This document shows, one piece after another, positions 50,778 through 60,293 of a DNA stretch of 64,000 nt (its first letter is position 1; every line of letters starts with the position of its first letter). Position numbers and translations under genes: made by a program. The stretch covers positions 1 through 64,000 of the forward strand of contig NZ_LANF01000006.1 in assembly GCF_000966265.1 (NCBI RefSeq), in the 5' to 3' direction. The DNA is from Palaeococcus ferrophilus DSM 13482. Its GTDB lineage: Archaea > Methanobacteriota_B > Thermococci > Thermococcales > Thermococcaceae. The notes beneath the pieces are model-generated. The model saw only the letters and a list, made by a program, of their open reading frames with translations, did no database searches and was not told the DNA's origin.

Positions 50778-51510
50778 GAATCATCCTTATGGCCAGAAAG
50801 GCCATCACAACGGCGAAGGCCTTCGTGAGCTGCGATGCCTTCGTCCTCTTCGCAATCCTTGCCCCGAGCTGAGCGCCAACTATGAGGCCGGGCACGAGGA
50901 GGAGCAGCCACTGGAATTCAACGTTGCCCAGCATGTAGTGCTTCAGAGCGCCACTGGTTGCGGTGAACACAATGGCGAAGCTTGAAGTGGCAACGGCGTA
51001 GTGTATCGGGAGCCCCATGTAAGTGAGGAAGGGCACGTTTATGGCCCCGCCGCCGATTCCAAGGAGACCGCTTGCTATCCCCGCGATGAAACCGCCGATT
51101 GGAACCACTTTATAGTCGAGCTCGACCTGACTCAGGTCTACTTCGTGTGGCTCCCTGCTCTTCTTGCGATAGAGTCTTATCGCCACGAGGAAGAGGACAA
51201 CACCGAAGATCACCTTGAGCTGGGAGGAGCTTATGTAGCTCGTGGCCCACGCCCCTATGTATGCCCCAAAAACAGCCGTTGAGGCGAGCAGAAGGCCGGC
51301 CTTGTAGTGTATCCTCCCCTGCCTGTGGTAAGCAAGGGCGGAGCTGAGCGAGGTAAAAACAACTGCCGCGCTTGAAGTTCCGACGGCGTGGTGAATTTCA
51401 ACACCAAGGAGGTTCAGAGTGGGAACGACTAAGAAGCCGCCGCCGAGGCCGAAGAGGGCCGCAAGGATGCCTATGAAAACCCCAACACCAAAGTATTCAA
51501 TGTACCTCAA
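50749..51510 (-). CDS. TSUP (TauE/SafE) family membrane transporter
   Basis: The 253-residue protein has eight membrane segments and two repeated TSUP signatures: ALFGLGGGFLVVPTL and GLLGIGGGAINVPFL. The family exports sulfite or sulfoacetate, or moves other organic or sulfur anions. It seems to start with TTG (51510) preceded by GGTGAT; no ATG in frame is near the conserved start. The longer frame to 51612 has no site. Confidence 0.85.
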   Translation of the reverse strand: MRYIEYFGVGVFIGILAALFGLGGGFLVVPTLNLLGVEIHHAVGTSSAAVVFTSLSSALAYHRQGRIHYKAGLLLASTAVFGAYIGAWATSYISSSQLKVIFGVVLFLVAIRLYRKKSREPHEVDLSQVELDYKVVPIGGFIAGIASGLLGIGGGAINVPFLTYMGLPIHYAVATSSFAIVFTATSGALKHYMLGNVEFQWLLLLVPGLIVGAQLGARIAKRTKASQLTKAFAVVMAFLAIRMILKGLGYAVP

Positions 51511-51652
51511 CAAATCACCGCACCTCCATGTGACTCGTTCAGCATCGTTAAGATACACGTCGAAAGGGCTTAATAAACCTGTCGGGAAGGAGTTAATGTG
51601 GCAGCAGCACAATGGATAAAAACTCCAAAGAGTTTACAGGATTGGTGGTGGT

Positions 51653-51901
51653 ATGGAGACGAAAAAGTGCCCCTTCTGTGGAGGGGTTATGGTCAAGGGG
51701 AAGAGTCCCCAGGAAGGCTATTCCCTCTACTTCTGGAAGGCTCCGTGGAAGAAGGACCTTAAGGGAGCGATTAGCGGGACCGTAAAGGCTTACCCGTGGC
51801 TCTGCCTTGACTGCGGGGCGGTGATTCCGTACGTGGAGGAGAGGGAACTCCAGAAAGTTAGGGCGGAATACGAGGAGGCAAGGCTGGGGGGAGGGGTTTG
51901 A
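51653..51901 (+). CDS. zinc ribbon protein
   Basis: The 82-residue protein has two knuckles, CPFCGG and CLDCGA, about 40 residues apart, which would bind one zinc. It resembles small PF20097-like zinc ribbons. The role is unknown. GGTGGTGGT precedes the ATG. The next gene starts on its stop codon (TTGA overlap). Confidence 0.75.
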   Translation: METKKCPFCGGVMVKGKSPQEGYSLYFWKAPWKKDLKGAISGTVKAYPWLCLDCGAVIPYVEERELQKVRAEYEEARLGGGV

Positions 51902-52539
51902 AGGGCGTGGCATTTTTCTCGGGAGGAAAGGATGGGCTCTACGCAACCTATCTGGCGGAAAAGCGCGGGGTTGATGTCCCATACCTCCTAACGCTCAAGA
52001 CGACAATAGGCCTCTCCCCCCACTGGGAGAACTTTGGGGCCTTGGAAACGCTGGCTGAGGCCATGGGGCGGGAACTGCTCACCTTTGACATGGCGAAGGG
52101 GAGCGAAGCCTTAGCGGAGTTCATAGGCTCACTCGGCATTGATTACATCATAGCGGGTGACGTTTACCTCGAGGATCACATGAGATGGGTCGAATCCCTC
52201 GCTGAGAAAGCGGGCGTAAAACCGCTCGAACCTCTTTGGGGAAAAAACACTAGGGAGCTTGCCGAGGAAATGCTGAATGCAGACTTCAGGTGGGCAATAA
52301 TAGCGGTAAATAAGAAAAAGCTCGGAGAGGAGTGGCTCGGCTACACCTTCCGCTCGGTTGAGGATTTGGAGAAGTTCCTCGAAGCGAACCCCGGGGTCGA
52401 CCCGATCGGCGAAGCGGGGGAATTCCACACGGTCGTTTTGGAATGCCCTCTTTGCGAGGAGAGGTTTGATATCGAGATAAACTCCGTTGATGAAAGTGAA
52501 AGGTACTGGTGGCTGAGGTTCAGGCTGGTGAGAGAATGA
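51898..52539 (+). CDS. PP-loop ATPase, Dph6/DUF71 type
   Basis: The 213-residue protein has the PP-loop SGGKDGLYATYL and the family ending GEAGEFHTVVLECP, as in diphthine-ammonia ligase Dph6. Dph6 makes the last step of diphthamide on EF-2, and related archaeal DUF71 proteins have been suggested to act in cobalamin metabolism. Its position one gene before cobZ makes the second idea attractive. It starts with TTG behind GGGGAGGGG. Confidence 0.8.
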   Translation: MKGVAFFSGGKDGLYATYLAEKRGVDVPYLLTLKTTIGLSPHWENFGALETLAEAMGRELLTFDMAKGSEALAEFIGSLGIDYIIAGDVYLEDHMRWVESLAEKAGVKPLEPLWGKNTRELAEEMLNADFRWAIIAVNKKKLGEEWLGYTFRSVEDLEKFLEANPGVDPIGEAGEFHTVVLECPLCEERFDIEINSVDESERYWWLRFRLVRE

Positions 52540-53111
52540 ACACCCAAGAAATCCTCCATAGGCTCGAATCAAAGGGGATAACCCTTGAGGCGATACTCGA
52601 TACTGCCGTGGGGCTCTACATAGGGGAAGGAAAAGAAGCCGCCAGAGAAAAGCTCAGAGGGCTGATGCTCCGCTATCTTAACGACATCAACGTTCAGGCT
52701 CTCCTGATGGCCGCCCTACTGCTCGAGGGGCGGTTTAAAGTCGAGGGCGACCCTGTGAACCTCGTGGCGGACGAGCTGATGGGCATCAACATAGCCGAGT
52801 ACATCGGCGGAAAGATGGCACTCTTCAACTTCTTCTACTACGACACCAGAAAGCCCGGAATTTTGAAGGAACTCCCGCCGTTCCTCGATGACGCTATCGG
52901 AGGGTTTATAGCCGGCTGCATGACGGCGCTATTTTCTCAGCCTCTCCTCCCAGCGCAGGAAGATGAAGAGGAATATGAAGAATATCGTGATGTAGTAGCT
53001 GACGCTAAAGGGAACCTTACCAACGAGGCCAAGCGTGTAGAGGGCAGCGAGGATGAGGACGAGGGGGAGCAGGAGGCGGTAAAGGGTCTTTCTCTCCATG
53101 GGCGGTGGTAG
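52536..53111 (+). CDS. cobZ: CobZ-like alpha-ribazole phosphatase, with an unusual tail
   Basis: CobZ removes phosphate from alpha-ribazole-phosphate in archaeal cobalamin assembly. The first 131 of 191 residues fit the PgpA/CobZ-like helical domain (ITLEAILDTAVGLYIGEG, DELMGINIAEYIGGKMALFN, GGFIAGCMTALFS). The remaining 60 residues are Glu/Asp-rich and lie wholly antisense to a likely small membrane-protein gene, so they may result from loss of the original stop. The ATG overlaps the Dph6-like gene stop as ATGA. Confidence 0.7.
   Translation: MNTQEILHRLESKGITLEAILDTAVGLYIGEGKEAAREKLRGLMLRYLNDINVQALLMAALLLEGRFKVEGDPVNLVADELMGINIAEYIGGKMALFNFFYYDTRKPGILKELPPFLDDAIGGFIAGCMTALFSQPLLPAQEDEEEYEEYRDVVADAKGNLTNEAKRVEGSEDEDEGEQEAVKGLSLHGRW
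52929..53099 (-). CDS. small two-helix membrane protein, antisense to the cobZ tail
   Basis: The minus strand encodes a 56-residue protein starting MERKTLYRLLLPLVLILAAL and ending FIFLRWEERLRK, a sensible two-helix membrane protein. No Shine-Dalgarno is present, but a TATA-like CTTTTAAG (about 53120-53127) lies 25 bases upstream, which suits a leaderless mRNA. The plus-strand reading of the same bases is low-complexity acidic, which favours this strand as the coding one. Confidence 0.55.
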   Translation of the reverse strand: MERKTLYRLLLPLVLILAALYTLGLVGKVPFSVSYYITIFFIFLFIFLRWEERLRK

Positions 53112-53144
53112 GTTGCAGCGCTTAAAAGCTTTAGGGGGAGTGTT

Positions 53145-53840
53145 ATGAGAAACGTTCTTCCATTCCTCACGCGGGTTCCGGTAAGGGGCGACTTCGAGAA
53201 GACCAGGGGAGAGCTATGGGCCTTCCCGCTGGTCGCCCTGGTGAGCTCGGCCATCCCAACCTTTATCCTGTACCTCAAGCTCCCACTGGCGAACGTTCTT
53301 GCCCTTCTTGCCCTCTACTTTACGATTGGTCTCCTCCACCTGGATGGCTTGGCCGACTGGGCGGATGGAATAATGGTCAAGGGCGACAGGGAGAGGAAAA
53401 TTCGGGTTATGAAGGACGTGAACACCGGAATAGCGGGAATTTTTGCGGTCGTTATGGCTCTTCTCCTCCAGGTTTACTCCCTTCCGCTCGTTCCGTTCTA
53501 TGCCATCTTCCTGGCCGAGCTGAACTCCAAATATGCCATGCTGCTGGCCCTTGCCACCAAAAGGTCCCTTGGGAGTGGTTTGGGTGCGTACTTCATGGAG
53601 GGAATGAACCGGAGGCAGCTGGCCTTCGGGAGCCTGCTTTACCTAACCCTCCTCTTGCCCCCGGCTCTTTACGACCCCAAGAGCTTACTTTCGCCCCTGG
53701 GCCTTCTTGCCGGTGCCTACGTGGTCAAGCTCAGCATTGAGAATTTTGGAGGCATAAACGGGGACTGCATCGGTGCAGTTGCGGAGTTAACCCGCGCTGG
53801 AACGCTTTTGGTTATGGCACTTGTGTGGTGGTACGCGTGA
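53145..53840 (+). CDS. cobS: CobS adenosylcobinamide-GDP ribazoletransferase
   Basis: CobS joins adenosylcobinamide-GDP with alpha-ribazole in the membrane. The 231-residue protein has several membrane helices and the conserved [13 protein letters not shown] with [15 protein letters not shown], followed by [17 protein letters not shown] precedes the ATG. cobY follows with a four-base overlap. Confidence 0.93.
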   Translation: MRNVLPFLTRVPVRGDFEKTRGELWAFPLVALVSSAIPTFILYLKLPLANVLALLALYFTIGLLHLDGLADWADGIMVKGDRERKIRVMKDVNTGIAGIFAVVMALLLQVYSLPLVPFYAIFLAELNSKYAMLLALATKRSLGSGLGAYFMEGMNRRQLAFGSLLYLTLLLPPALYDPKSLLSPLGLLAGAYVVKLSIENFGGINGDCIGAVAELTRAGTLLVMALVWWYA

Positions 53841-54376
53841 TAATCATCCTAGCCGGGGGCAAGTCAACGCGCATGGGAAAGGAAAAGCCCGTTCTGAAAA
53901 TAGCTGGAAGAGAAATGCTCCTCCGGATTTACGAGAGTGCCTCGCGTGTTGATGAGACCCTCGTGGCGCTCTCAAGGAACACACCGAAGACGAGGGAGCT
54001 GTGCCTCCGTGAGGGGATTTCCTTCGTTGATACTCCTGGGAAAGGCTATGTCGAGGACGTTCAGTGGCTTCTGAGTGAGCTCGGCCCTTTTATAAGCTCC
54101 TCCGCAGACATTCCCTTCATCAAGCCGAGCGATTTTTATGCCGTTAAAAAGGCCTTTGATGGGAGGGAGAGCCTGACGGGAGTTCTGCCCCTTGAAAAAG
54201 CCCCAAAAGACCTTAAACCGCTCGTTTATCGGGGCTACGCGATAGTCGGCCTCAACGCGGTGGGCTTCGAGGGCGAGAGGTTCCTTGAGCTTGAGAACCC
54301 GCTTTTGGCCTTAAACGTCAACACGCCGGAAGAGTTAAAGCTCGCTGAAATGATAGCGGAGCTGGTGGGAAGATGA
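53837..54376 (+). CDS. cobY: CobY adenosylcobinamide-phosphate guanylyltransferase
   Basis: CobY is the archaeal enzyme that activates adenosylcobinamide-phosphate with GTP. The 179-residue protein has the nucleotidyltransferase loop [16 protein letters not shown], then SSADIPFI, and the family's C-terminal NVNTPEEL. The start is GTG at 53837, overlapping the cobS stop as GTGA, with GGTGG upstream. It ends in ATGA, which opens a decayed small membrane-protein gene. Confidence 0.92.
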   Translation: MIIILAGGKSTRMGKEKPVLKIAGREMLLRIYESASRVDETLVALSRNTPKTRELCLREGISFVDTPGKGYVEDVQWLLSELGPFISSSADIPFIKPSDFYAVKKAFDGRESLTGVLPLEKAPKDLKPLVYRGYAIVGLNAVGFEGERFLELENPLLALNVNTPEELKLAEMIAELVGR

Positions 54377-54610
54377 GCCGGGAGAGATAAAAGGTGCACT
54401 GGTCTTCATAGGCCTCATTCTCATCGCGGGCCTTCTCTTCTTTGGCTTCCTTCTCTTCGCGCTGGTATTCATAGCCCTGGCTGTGGTTCTATTCCTCGGG
54501 TTCTACGCCTACATCAGGATTAAGCTCTGGTGGAGAAGGAGACACCCGCCGAAGATACTGGAGGGGCCGGAGGACTATTTTAGAACACTTATCTTACTCT
54601 CTGCTGGGTC
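54373..54610 (+). pseudogene. frameshifted and truncated small membrane-protein gene
   Basis: An ATG overlapping the cobY stop opens MSRER and then stops. Removing one AG from the GAGAGA run at 54382-54387 joins MSRE to IKGALVFIGLILIAGLLFFG and onward to a second membrane helix, then RIKLWWRRRHPPKILEGPED. That frame then runs without a stop into the antisense of the next gene, so its 3' end is also lost. The start position and composition suggest it was once the fourth gene after cobZ-cobS-cobY. Confidence 0.6.
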
Positions 54611-54613
54611 ACT

Positions 54614-55933
54614 TCATCTCTCCTCTGAAAACAAAAACGTAGAGAAGAGAAGCAGCATCGCTAATATGAGCGCATCGAGTGTGGGGAACAAAGAGGGCAC
54701 TTCCACTCTGTCGGGCATTATCATTAGGCTGACAATGTACTCCCCGGGAGGGAAAGAGCTGTGCTGCCTGTCACAGGACATGAGCGTGAGGTTGTATTGG
54801 GAAAGCGCCCGTTCAACCAGGTACCTCTTGTCCGCGGTAATCTCCTGGATTATCTTGCGCGTTTCATTAATAACGCTGAGTTCCTTGGGGGTGACGGACG
54901 GGGGGCATTTGTATCCGTACGTGTCTAGGTAACATTTCTTAGATTGAAGAAACCTTCCCGGGACATAGCCTGTGAACCTCAAGCTAACCCAGTTCCCTCT
55001 GAGGGATCGTTCTACCACAACTTCCGTAGAATTGACCTGCTCCAGTATTCTCTTCAGCTCCTGGGTGTTTTTAACGAAACACGAGATTCCAACGCTTCCG
55101 TTAATATCCTTGGGCGATGTCCAATCATAGCCCTTTTCGGGCATCCTAAGTATATAATTCCTTACGGCCTCATGGTCCTTTAGGGCTCTTTCGTAATTCG
55201 ACAATTCGTACACAGGCACCATAAGGACAAGTATTGAGATCGAAAGTAGTGCCCGAATTCTTTTGTCATTTTCCACGAAGAGAATAACAAACAGTACCAC
55301 CTCGACCCCCACAAGTACTGCCAGTTCCCATGACATATCTGGCAGATTCTTTTTCACAACGGATGACGGCTCTAGCACGGTGATCTCGTAGTAGCTCAAG
55401 CCCCTGTGGGACTGGATGAAGCTCCGGGCTCGTTTTATTGAGTTCAATTGCTCTTCCATTTTGTTCTTTTCATTAAGCAGGTAGTTACGAATGGGTTCCG
55501 GAAAATCGTAGTTGCTCAGGAGGAAATCCAAAGCCTCATTCCTTTGTTCCACCTCTTGCGGGTTCCCATAACCGTAGGGAGGAAGCTCCGCTTCGTTCCA
55601 GTAGTCGGCGAGTTCTAACGCTCTCCTCATATCTTCCCTTCTCATTAAAACAGTGGCACTGAACCCATAGGAGAATACTACAACCGAGCGGTTCTGAATA
55701 AATGCGGAAAATTTCTTCGCGTTCTCCCAGTCCCCAAAGAACACCTGAATGCGGGAGGCATTTGTGAGATATCTCGTGTAGTAAAGGGCTGGAGTTTCGT
55801 TGGGGAAGACCAGCGGAGGGTCTAAGGGACGCTCCATAACCCCACTAACCTTACAACTGAGGTGTATGGCCACAGACGACAAGATGATGAGAGTGACGAT
55901 CGTGAGTAAAGATACTAATTTCCTCTGCAACAT
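54614..55933 (-). CDS. uncharacterised membrane protein, AT-richer than its surroundings
   Basis: The 439-residue protein has an N-terminal membrane helix, an extracellular-looking region with Asn glycosylation sites, two central helices (ELAVLVGVEVVLFVILFV and LLSISILVLMVPVY), another extracytoplasmic region and a C-terminal helix. No family is recognised. A repeated pattern of helix then soluble domain suggests internal duplication. It interrupts the cobalamin genes on the opposite strand and is visibly AT-richer than neighbours, which suggests recent gain. No Shine-Dalgarno is seen before the ATG. Confidence 0.6.
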   Translation of the reverse strand: MLQRKLVSLLTIVTLIILSSVAIHLSCKVSGVMERPLDPPLVFPNETPALYYTRYLTNASRIQVFFGDWENAKKFSAFIQNRSVVVFSYGFSATVLMRREDMRRALELADYWNEAELPPYGYGNPQEVEQRNEALDFLLSNYDFPEPIRNYLLNEKNKMEEQLNSIKRARSFIQSHRGLSYYEITVLEPSSVVKKNLPDMSWELAVLVGVEVVLFVILFVENDKRIRALLSISILVLMVPVYELSNYERALKDHEAVRNYILRMPEKGYDWTSPKDINGSVGISCFVKNTQELKRILEQVNSTEVVVERSLRGNWVSLRFTGYVPGRFLQSKKCYLDTYGYKCPPSVTPKELSVINETRKIIQEITADKRYLVERALSQYNLTLMSCDRQHSSFPPGEYIVSLMIMPDRVEVPSLFPTLDALILAMLLLFSTFLFSEER

Positions 55934-55972
55934 GTTAGCTAATGTATAACTCGAAATCCTTAAATTTTTCGC

Positions 55973-57430
55973 TCATTTAAACAAAACGTTTAGTAAGGAT
56001 CCAACGTTAATGTTATCCCCCACAACCTTCGCGAACCTCTCTATCTCTTCTTCTATGCTCCACTCTTCAACCTTCACTGGCTCAAGCCCCTTCTCAGCTC
56101 TCAGTATATTGAGAAACCTCTCCGTGAAGGCGAAGTTGTGGAAGATTCCGTGGAGGTAGGTGCCGAAGGCCCTCTCCCCTATCGCGCCCTCCGGCTCGAA
56201 GGCTTTGGCCCCGTTTATGGAGGTTATTATTGAGAAGGGGTTCCTGCTTGCGGAGCGCCCCATACGTATTTCGTACCCCTCAACGATCATCCCCCTCGCC
56301 GGTTCCCAGAGCACCTTGGCATTCAGGTGGTTCGTCCTCTTCTCCCGGGAAAAGACGGTTTTGGCCGGCAGGAGGCCGATGCCCTTAACTTTACCTCTCT
56401 TCGATTCAACCTTATCGATTATCTCCTGTCCAAGCATCTGGAAGCCGCCGCAGATTCCAACGACGAAGGAGCCCTCCCTGTGGGCTTCAATTATTGCATC
56501 CTCAATCCCGTTTTCCCTCATCCAGAGCAGGTCTTCAACGGTGTTCTTGCTTCCAGGAACGATGATGAGGTCGCCCGTTATTTCCTCCGCCCTCGTGACG
56601 TAATCCACGCCGTTCGCCCAGTGGAGCGGTTCAAAGTCCGTGAAGTTGCTTATGTGGGGAAGCTTGATTATCTGAATATGGAGCTCGCCCTTAACCCTCG
56701 GGAACTCAGCGAGCGAGTCCTCTTCAGGTAGGCGGTGCTCGATGTAGGGCACAACGCCGAGGACAGGTCTTTCATATTTCTCTTCGAGGAACTCGAAGCC
56801 CGGCTTCAGGAGGGAAAGGTCACCCCTGAACTTGTTGAAGACGAAGCCCGTAACGAGGTCACGCTCCTCCTCGCTCAAAAGCTCCATAGTCCCTACTATC
56901 TGGGCGAAGCTCCCACCCCTGTCTATGTCCGCCACTAAGATGACGGGAGCGTTTACGGCCTTCGCAACGCGCATGTTGGCTATGTCGTAGTCCTTGAGGT
57001 TTATCTCCACAGGAGAGCCCGCACCCTCGATTATCACAAGGTCGTGCTTCTCCATCAGCTCCCTCAAGACCGCAACGGCCTTTTCAAAAAGCTCGGCCTT
57101 CTTTGAGAGTATGTAATCCCTTGCCAAGACGCTCCCTATCGACTTGCCCATGAAGACGACCTGGCTTCTCATGTTCCCTTCTGGCTTGAGGAGGATTGGG
57201 TTGAACTTCACGCTTGGCTTTTTCCTGCAGGCGAGCGCCTGAAGGTACTGGGCGCGGCTTATCTCTCCCCCCTCAATGCTTGGGGCAGAGTTTAAGCTCA
57301 TGTTCTGGCTCTTGAAGGGGACCACATCGTAGCCGAGGTTCGAGAAGATCCTGCAGAGGGCAGCAACGAGGAGCGACTTTCCGGCCCCTGACATTGTCCC
57401 CTGAACCATGAGCGCCTTCCCCACCTTCAC
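55973..57430 (-). CDS. cobQ: cobyric acid synthase CobQ/CbiP
   Basis: This glutamine-dependent enzyme amidates four side chains of the corrin. The 485-residue protein has the P-loop-like [24 protein letters not shown] and [14 protein letters not shown] in the synthetase part. The amidotransferase part has [12 protein letters not shown] (nucleophile Cys) and YLHGIFHN (His). The GTG start overlaps the stop of the radical SAM gene as GTGA, directly behind GGAGGT. Confidence 0.94.
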   Translation of the reverse strand: MKVGKALMVQGTMSGAGKSLLVAALCRIFSNLGYDVVPFKSQNMSLNSAPSIEGGEISRAQYLQALACRKKPSVKFNPILLKPEGNMRSQVVFMGKSIGSVLARDYILSKKAELFEKAVAVLRELMEKHDLVIIEGAGSPVEINLKDYDIANMRVAKAVNAPVILVADIDRGGSFAQIVGTMELLSEEERDLVTGFVFNKFRGDLSLLKPGFEFLEEKYERPVLGVVPYIEHRLPEEDSLAEFPRVKGELHIQIIKLPHISNFTDFEPLHWANGVDYVTRAEEITGDLIIVPGSKNTVEDLLWMRENGIEDAIIEAHREGSFVVGICGGFQMLGQEIIDKVESKRGKVKGIGLLPAKTVFSREKRTNHLNAKVLWEPARGMIVEGYEIRMGRSASRNPFSIITSINGAKAFEPEGAIGERAFGTYLHGIFHNFAFTERFLNILRAEKGLEPVKVEEWSIEEEIERFAKVVGDNINVGSLLNVLFK

Positions 57431-58143
57431 ACCTCCGGGTAGAGAACTTCGGGAGGCTCAACGCTCCCCTTAACGCGTACCCTATCTGTTTTCGGCAGGA
57501 TTTTTCTCACGCGCTCTATGCACTCGTCTACATCCTTAAAATTCGCTCCCTGGACGAGCGGGTCAATCCTGAGGGGCATGTCCGGGTTAAGGGACGCTAT
57601 GAAGCGGGCTATCCGCTCTATCTCGTCACACTCCACAAGGCCCGGCACAAAAACGGTCTCTGCAACGAGCTTCCCGGTTTTTGCGTACCTCTCAAAGTTC
57701 TCAAGTGCCCTTTCGTTTGAGACCCCCGTTATCCCGCGGTGCAGCCTGTCATCGAGGGCCTTTATGCTGAAGGTTATTCCCTCCGCTAGCTCCACCATCT
57801 CGTCATCAAGGTTCTCGCCGTTCGTGACGAGCCACGGTTTTATTCCCTCCCTCCGAAGGGCGCGCATTAGAGCCTTAAGCTCCGGGTCGAGGGTGGGCTC
57901 TCCTCCACCGAGGAAGGCTACCCTCGCGCTGGCTTTCATCAATAGTTCCACGGCATCATCAACGGAGAGGTATCTAACTCCGCGCTCCCAGAGGATGTCA
58001 AGCCTCTTCTTAGCCCCATCCGGAAGGCAGAGGCTCCAGCGCGTTACCTCACGCCACACGCAGAAGGAACAGTTCCAGTTGCAGCCATCGAAGAGCACGT
58101 AGGCGCTTCCGCTCCTGAACCTCACGATGTGGTAAACCCTCAT
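57427..58143 (-). CDS. radical SAM protein in the cobalamin cluster
   Basis: The 238-residue protein has C21-x3-C25-x2-C28 (CNWNCSFC), [10 protein letters not shown] as the SAM motif and a compact barrel of the pyruvate formate-lyase activase size. The substrate is unknown. Coupled translation with cobQ suggests a cobalamin-related role, such as anaerobic ring or lower-ligand chemistry, but this is inference. GGTGG precedes the ATG at 58143. Confidence 0.85.
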   Translation of the reverse strand: MRVYHIVRFRSGSAYVLFDGCNWNCSFCVWREVTRWSLCLPDGAKKRLDILWERGVRYLSVDDAVELLMKASARVAFLGGGEPTLDPELKALMRALRREGIKPWLVTNGENLDDEMVELAEGITFSIKALDDRLHRGITGVSNERALENFERYAKTGKLVAETVFVPGLVECDEIERIARFIASLNPDMPLRIDPLVQGANFKDVDECIERVRKILPKTDRVRVKGSVEPPEVLYPEV

Positions 58144-58168
58144 GGAACCACCCAAAAGGAGAAAAGGG

Positions 58169-59158
58169 TCAGCCCTCGACGGGGCAGCTCACGGGCTGGA
58201 AGGAGTACCCGTAGGCCTCGGGGTGGATGAAGTAGGAGAGCTCCTTTAGAGCATCCACGAGCCTGGGCCCCGGCCTCGAGATGGCGTTGTCGTCGCTGAC
58301 CACGTATATCCTCCCGTTCTTAACGGCGTTTGTGTTCGCGAGTTCGCTCTTGCACACTTCCTCCGGGGTAATCCCCGAGTGGGCAGAGAGTATAATCACG
58401 TCGGGGTTCCTGGCGAGCACGTCCTCCATGCTAACCTGTGCCCAGCCGTTAAGGTCGCTGAAGATGTTCTCACCGCCCGCGAGCTCTATAAGGTCCCCCT
58501 GGAAGGTGTTCTTGCCCGGGGTGTAGATGGGGTTCCACCAGCTTATGAAGAACACTTTGGGCCTCGTTGCGTTGGCCACCCTGAACTTAACCCCCTCAAC
58601 CTCGGCCTTCATGAACTCCACAACGCCCTCGGCTTTGCCCTTCTCGTCGAGGACATCTCCCAGGAGCTGAACAGCTCTATAAACCTCCTCCATGTTCTTG
58701 GGGTCGAGAATTATGACAGGCGCTATCGCTTCAAGCTGGTCAAGGTACTTGAGGTGCATCGAGGTTCCTATGATGAGGTCGGGCTGGAGGGAGGCGATGA
58801 CCTCTATGTTGGGGTCGCTGAAACCCCCTATTATCTCCCTTCCGCCCTGCACTCCAGGGGGGTAGTCGTCGAACTTCGTTACGCCGACCACACTATCCAG
58901 AGCACCGAGGAAGTAGAGGGTCTCCGTGACGCTCGGGGCAAGGGAGACTATCCTTTGGGGCTTTTTCTCGATTTTAACCTCCCTGTCCGCGAAGTCCTTA
59001 ACGGTCAGGGGGTAGTGCGTGGGAGCTATTGTTTCCGTAACGGTTTCCGTGGTTTTAACCTGCTGTGTGACGGTCTGCGTCGTGCCGTTCCCTATGCAAC
59101 CGCTCACGAGGACGGCAAAGACCAAAAGGGCTACTCCAAGGAACCTCAGCCTTTTCAT
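58169..59158 (-). CDS. BtuF-like cobalamin/metal-chelate binding lipoprotein
   Basis: The 329-residue lipoprotein has a signal peptide with lipobox LVSGC (Cys21), a Thr-rich linker, and a class III binding-protein fold: RIVSLAPSVTETLYFLG, IASLQPDLIIG, ISWWNPIYTPG and NPDVIILSAHSG. Location among cobalamin genes suggests corrinoid uptake, though iron-siderophore is possible. No permease or ATPase is in the window. GGTGGTTGG precedes the ATG at 59158. Confidence 0.87.
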   Translation of the reverse strand: MKRLRFLGVALLVFAVLVSGCIGNGTTQTVTQQVKTTETVTETIAPTHYPLTVKDFADREVKIEKKPQRIVSLAPSVTETLYFLGALDSVVGVTKFDDYPPGVQGGREIIGGFSDPNIEVIASLQPDLIIGTSMHLKYLDQLEAIAPVIILDPKNMEEVYRAVQLLGDVLDEKGKAEGVVEFMKAEVEGVKFRVANATRPKVFFISWWNPIYTPGKNTFQGDLIELAGGENIFSDLNGWAQVSMEDVLARNPDVIILSAHSGITPEEVCKSELANTNAVKNGRIYVVSDDNAISRPGPRLVDALKELSYFIHPEAYGYSFQPVSCPVEG

Positions 59159-59197
59159 TCCAACCACCTGGATTATTTGTCCAGTATGCGTGGGGGC

Positions 59198-59243
59198 AAA
59201 GGGTATATAAACCTATTGGATAAAAATGCCAGCCGGTGATAGC
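59198..59243 (+). promoter_or_regulatory. promoter of the CobT-like gene
   Basis: TATATAAA at about 59203-59210 is a strong TATA box. CGGTGATAG lies just before the ATG at 59244. The whole divergent region is 85 bp and no riboswitch-like structure is visible. Confidence 0.5.
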
Positions 59244-60242
59244 ATGTTCGTGCTCGTGCTTGGGAACACAGAGGTTAGCACAATACCGGGAATAAGCGTT
59301 GCTGGAGCCACACCGGAGCTCACAAAGCTCACCCCTCCGGCCGATGCGGAGTTTTTGTTTTTTGAGAAGCCGAGGATCGTTGATGTCATTCCCGTGACGC
59401 CCGAGGGTCATCCAACTCCTGCCATAATAACGAAGGCCGCGAGGGAACTCGCGGGATTTCCCGTCATGGTGGTCAGGGGAGGGACGTACCTGGCACCGCT
59501 GATCCCTCACGTCCACATAAGCGATGCCGTTGGGAGGGACTTTCGGAAGGGGCCGGCCCTTCCGGAGGCGGGGGAGATAATAGCCCGCGCCAAACTTTTT
59601 GGAGAAGAACTTGGCAAGGCCCCCCTAAAAGAGCTGGTTATAGGTGAATCAACTCCCGGGGGAACCACTACCGCCCAGGCCGTTCTCTGGGCACTTGGAT
59701 ACGACGCCAAAACAAGTTCTGCCGCCCCCGAGAACCCACAGAGCCTCAAGGAGGAGGTCATAAATGAAGGCTTCAAAAGGGCCGGGGTAGAGAGGGGCTC
59801 CCTCGAGGACAGGCCCCTCGAAGCGCTCAGACAGTTTGGAGACCCTATGATGGTCACGGTTGTTGGCCTTGCGCTCGGCTTTAAAGGGCAGGTTGTTTTG
59901 GCCGGCGGGACGCAGATGCTGGCAGTTTCGGCCCTCCTGAAGGCCCTCGGCGAGGAGGTGGGCAGGTTTATGATAGCGACGACGAGGTGGGTGCTAAGCG
60001 ATGGGAGCGCCACATTCTCCAGCACGGCCCGGGAGATAGGTGTTATGACCTACTCAGCCGACCTCGACTTCTCTAAGAGCGAGTTCAAAGGCCTGAGGGA
60101 CTACGAGAGGGGCTACGTCAAGGAGGGCGTTGGCGCTGGTGGAGCCACGTGGTTGGCTATCAAAGCGGGCTTCTCGCCAGAGGACGTCTCGGCCAAGGTG
60201 GAGGAGCTCTACAGGGGGCTCATGGAGATGAAAGCTCCCTGA
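59244..60242 (+). CDS. CobT-like nicotinate-nucleotide-dimethylbenzimidazole phosphoribosyltransferase
   Basis: The 332-residue protein belongs to the archaeal CobT-like group (TIGR00303/UPF0284): [56 protein letters not shown] and [12 protein letters not shown]. It should make alpha-ribazole-phosphate for CobZ and CobS. The ATG at 59244 is preferred over one six codons earlier because of its ribosome binding site. Confidence 0.88.
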   Translation: MFVLVLGNTEVSTIPGISVAGATPELTKLTPPADAEFLFFEKPRIVDVIPVTPEGHPTPAIITKAARELAGFPVMVVRGGTYLAPLIPHVHISDAVGRDFRKGPALPEAGEIIARAKLFGEELGKAPLKELVIGESTPGGTTTAQAVLWALGYDAKTSSAAPENPQSLKEEVINEGFKRAGVERGSLEDRPLEALRQFGDPMMVTVVGLALGFKGQVVLAGGTQMLAVSALLKALGEEVGRFMIATTRWVLSDGSATFSSTAREIGVMTYSADLDFSKSEFKGLRDYERGYVKEGVGAGGATWLAIKAGFSPEDVSAKVEELYRGLMEMKAP

Positions 60243-60293
60243 GGAGCTGACTTTCGTCCAATTTCTCTTTTGATCTTCGTGCTTTCCTGAACT

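Noticed and set aside
54483-54932. 149-codon plus-strand open frame after cobY
   Set aside because: Only its first part encodes the decayed membrane protein; the rest is antisense to the 439-residue gene, so it is not a separate gene.
59159-59243. possible cobalamin riboswitch between the BtuF-like and CobT-like genes
   Set aside because: The region is only 85 bp, filled by promoter elements, and shows no B12-box-like sequence; such riboswitches are not expected in this group.
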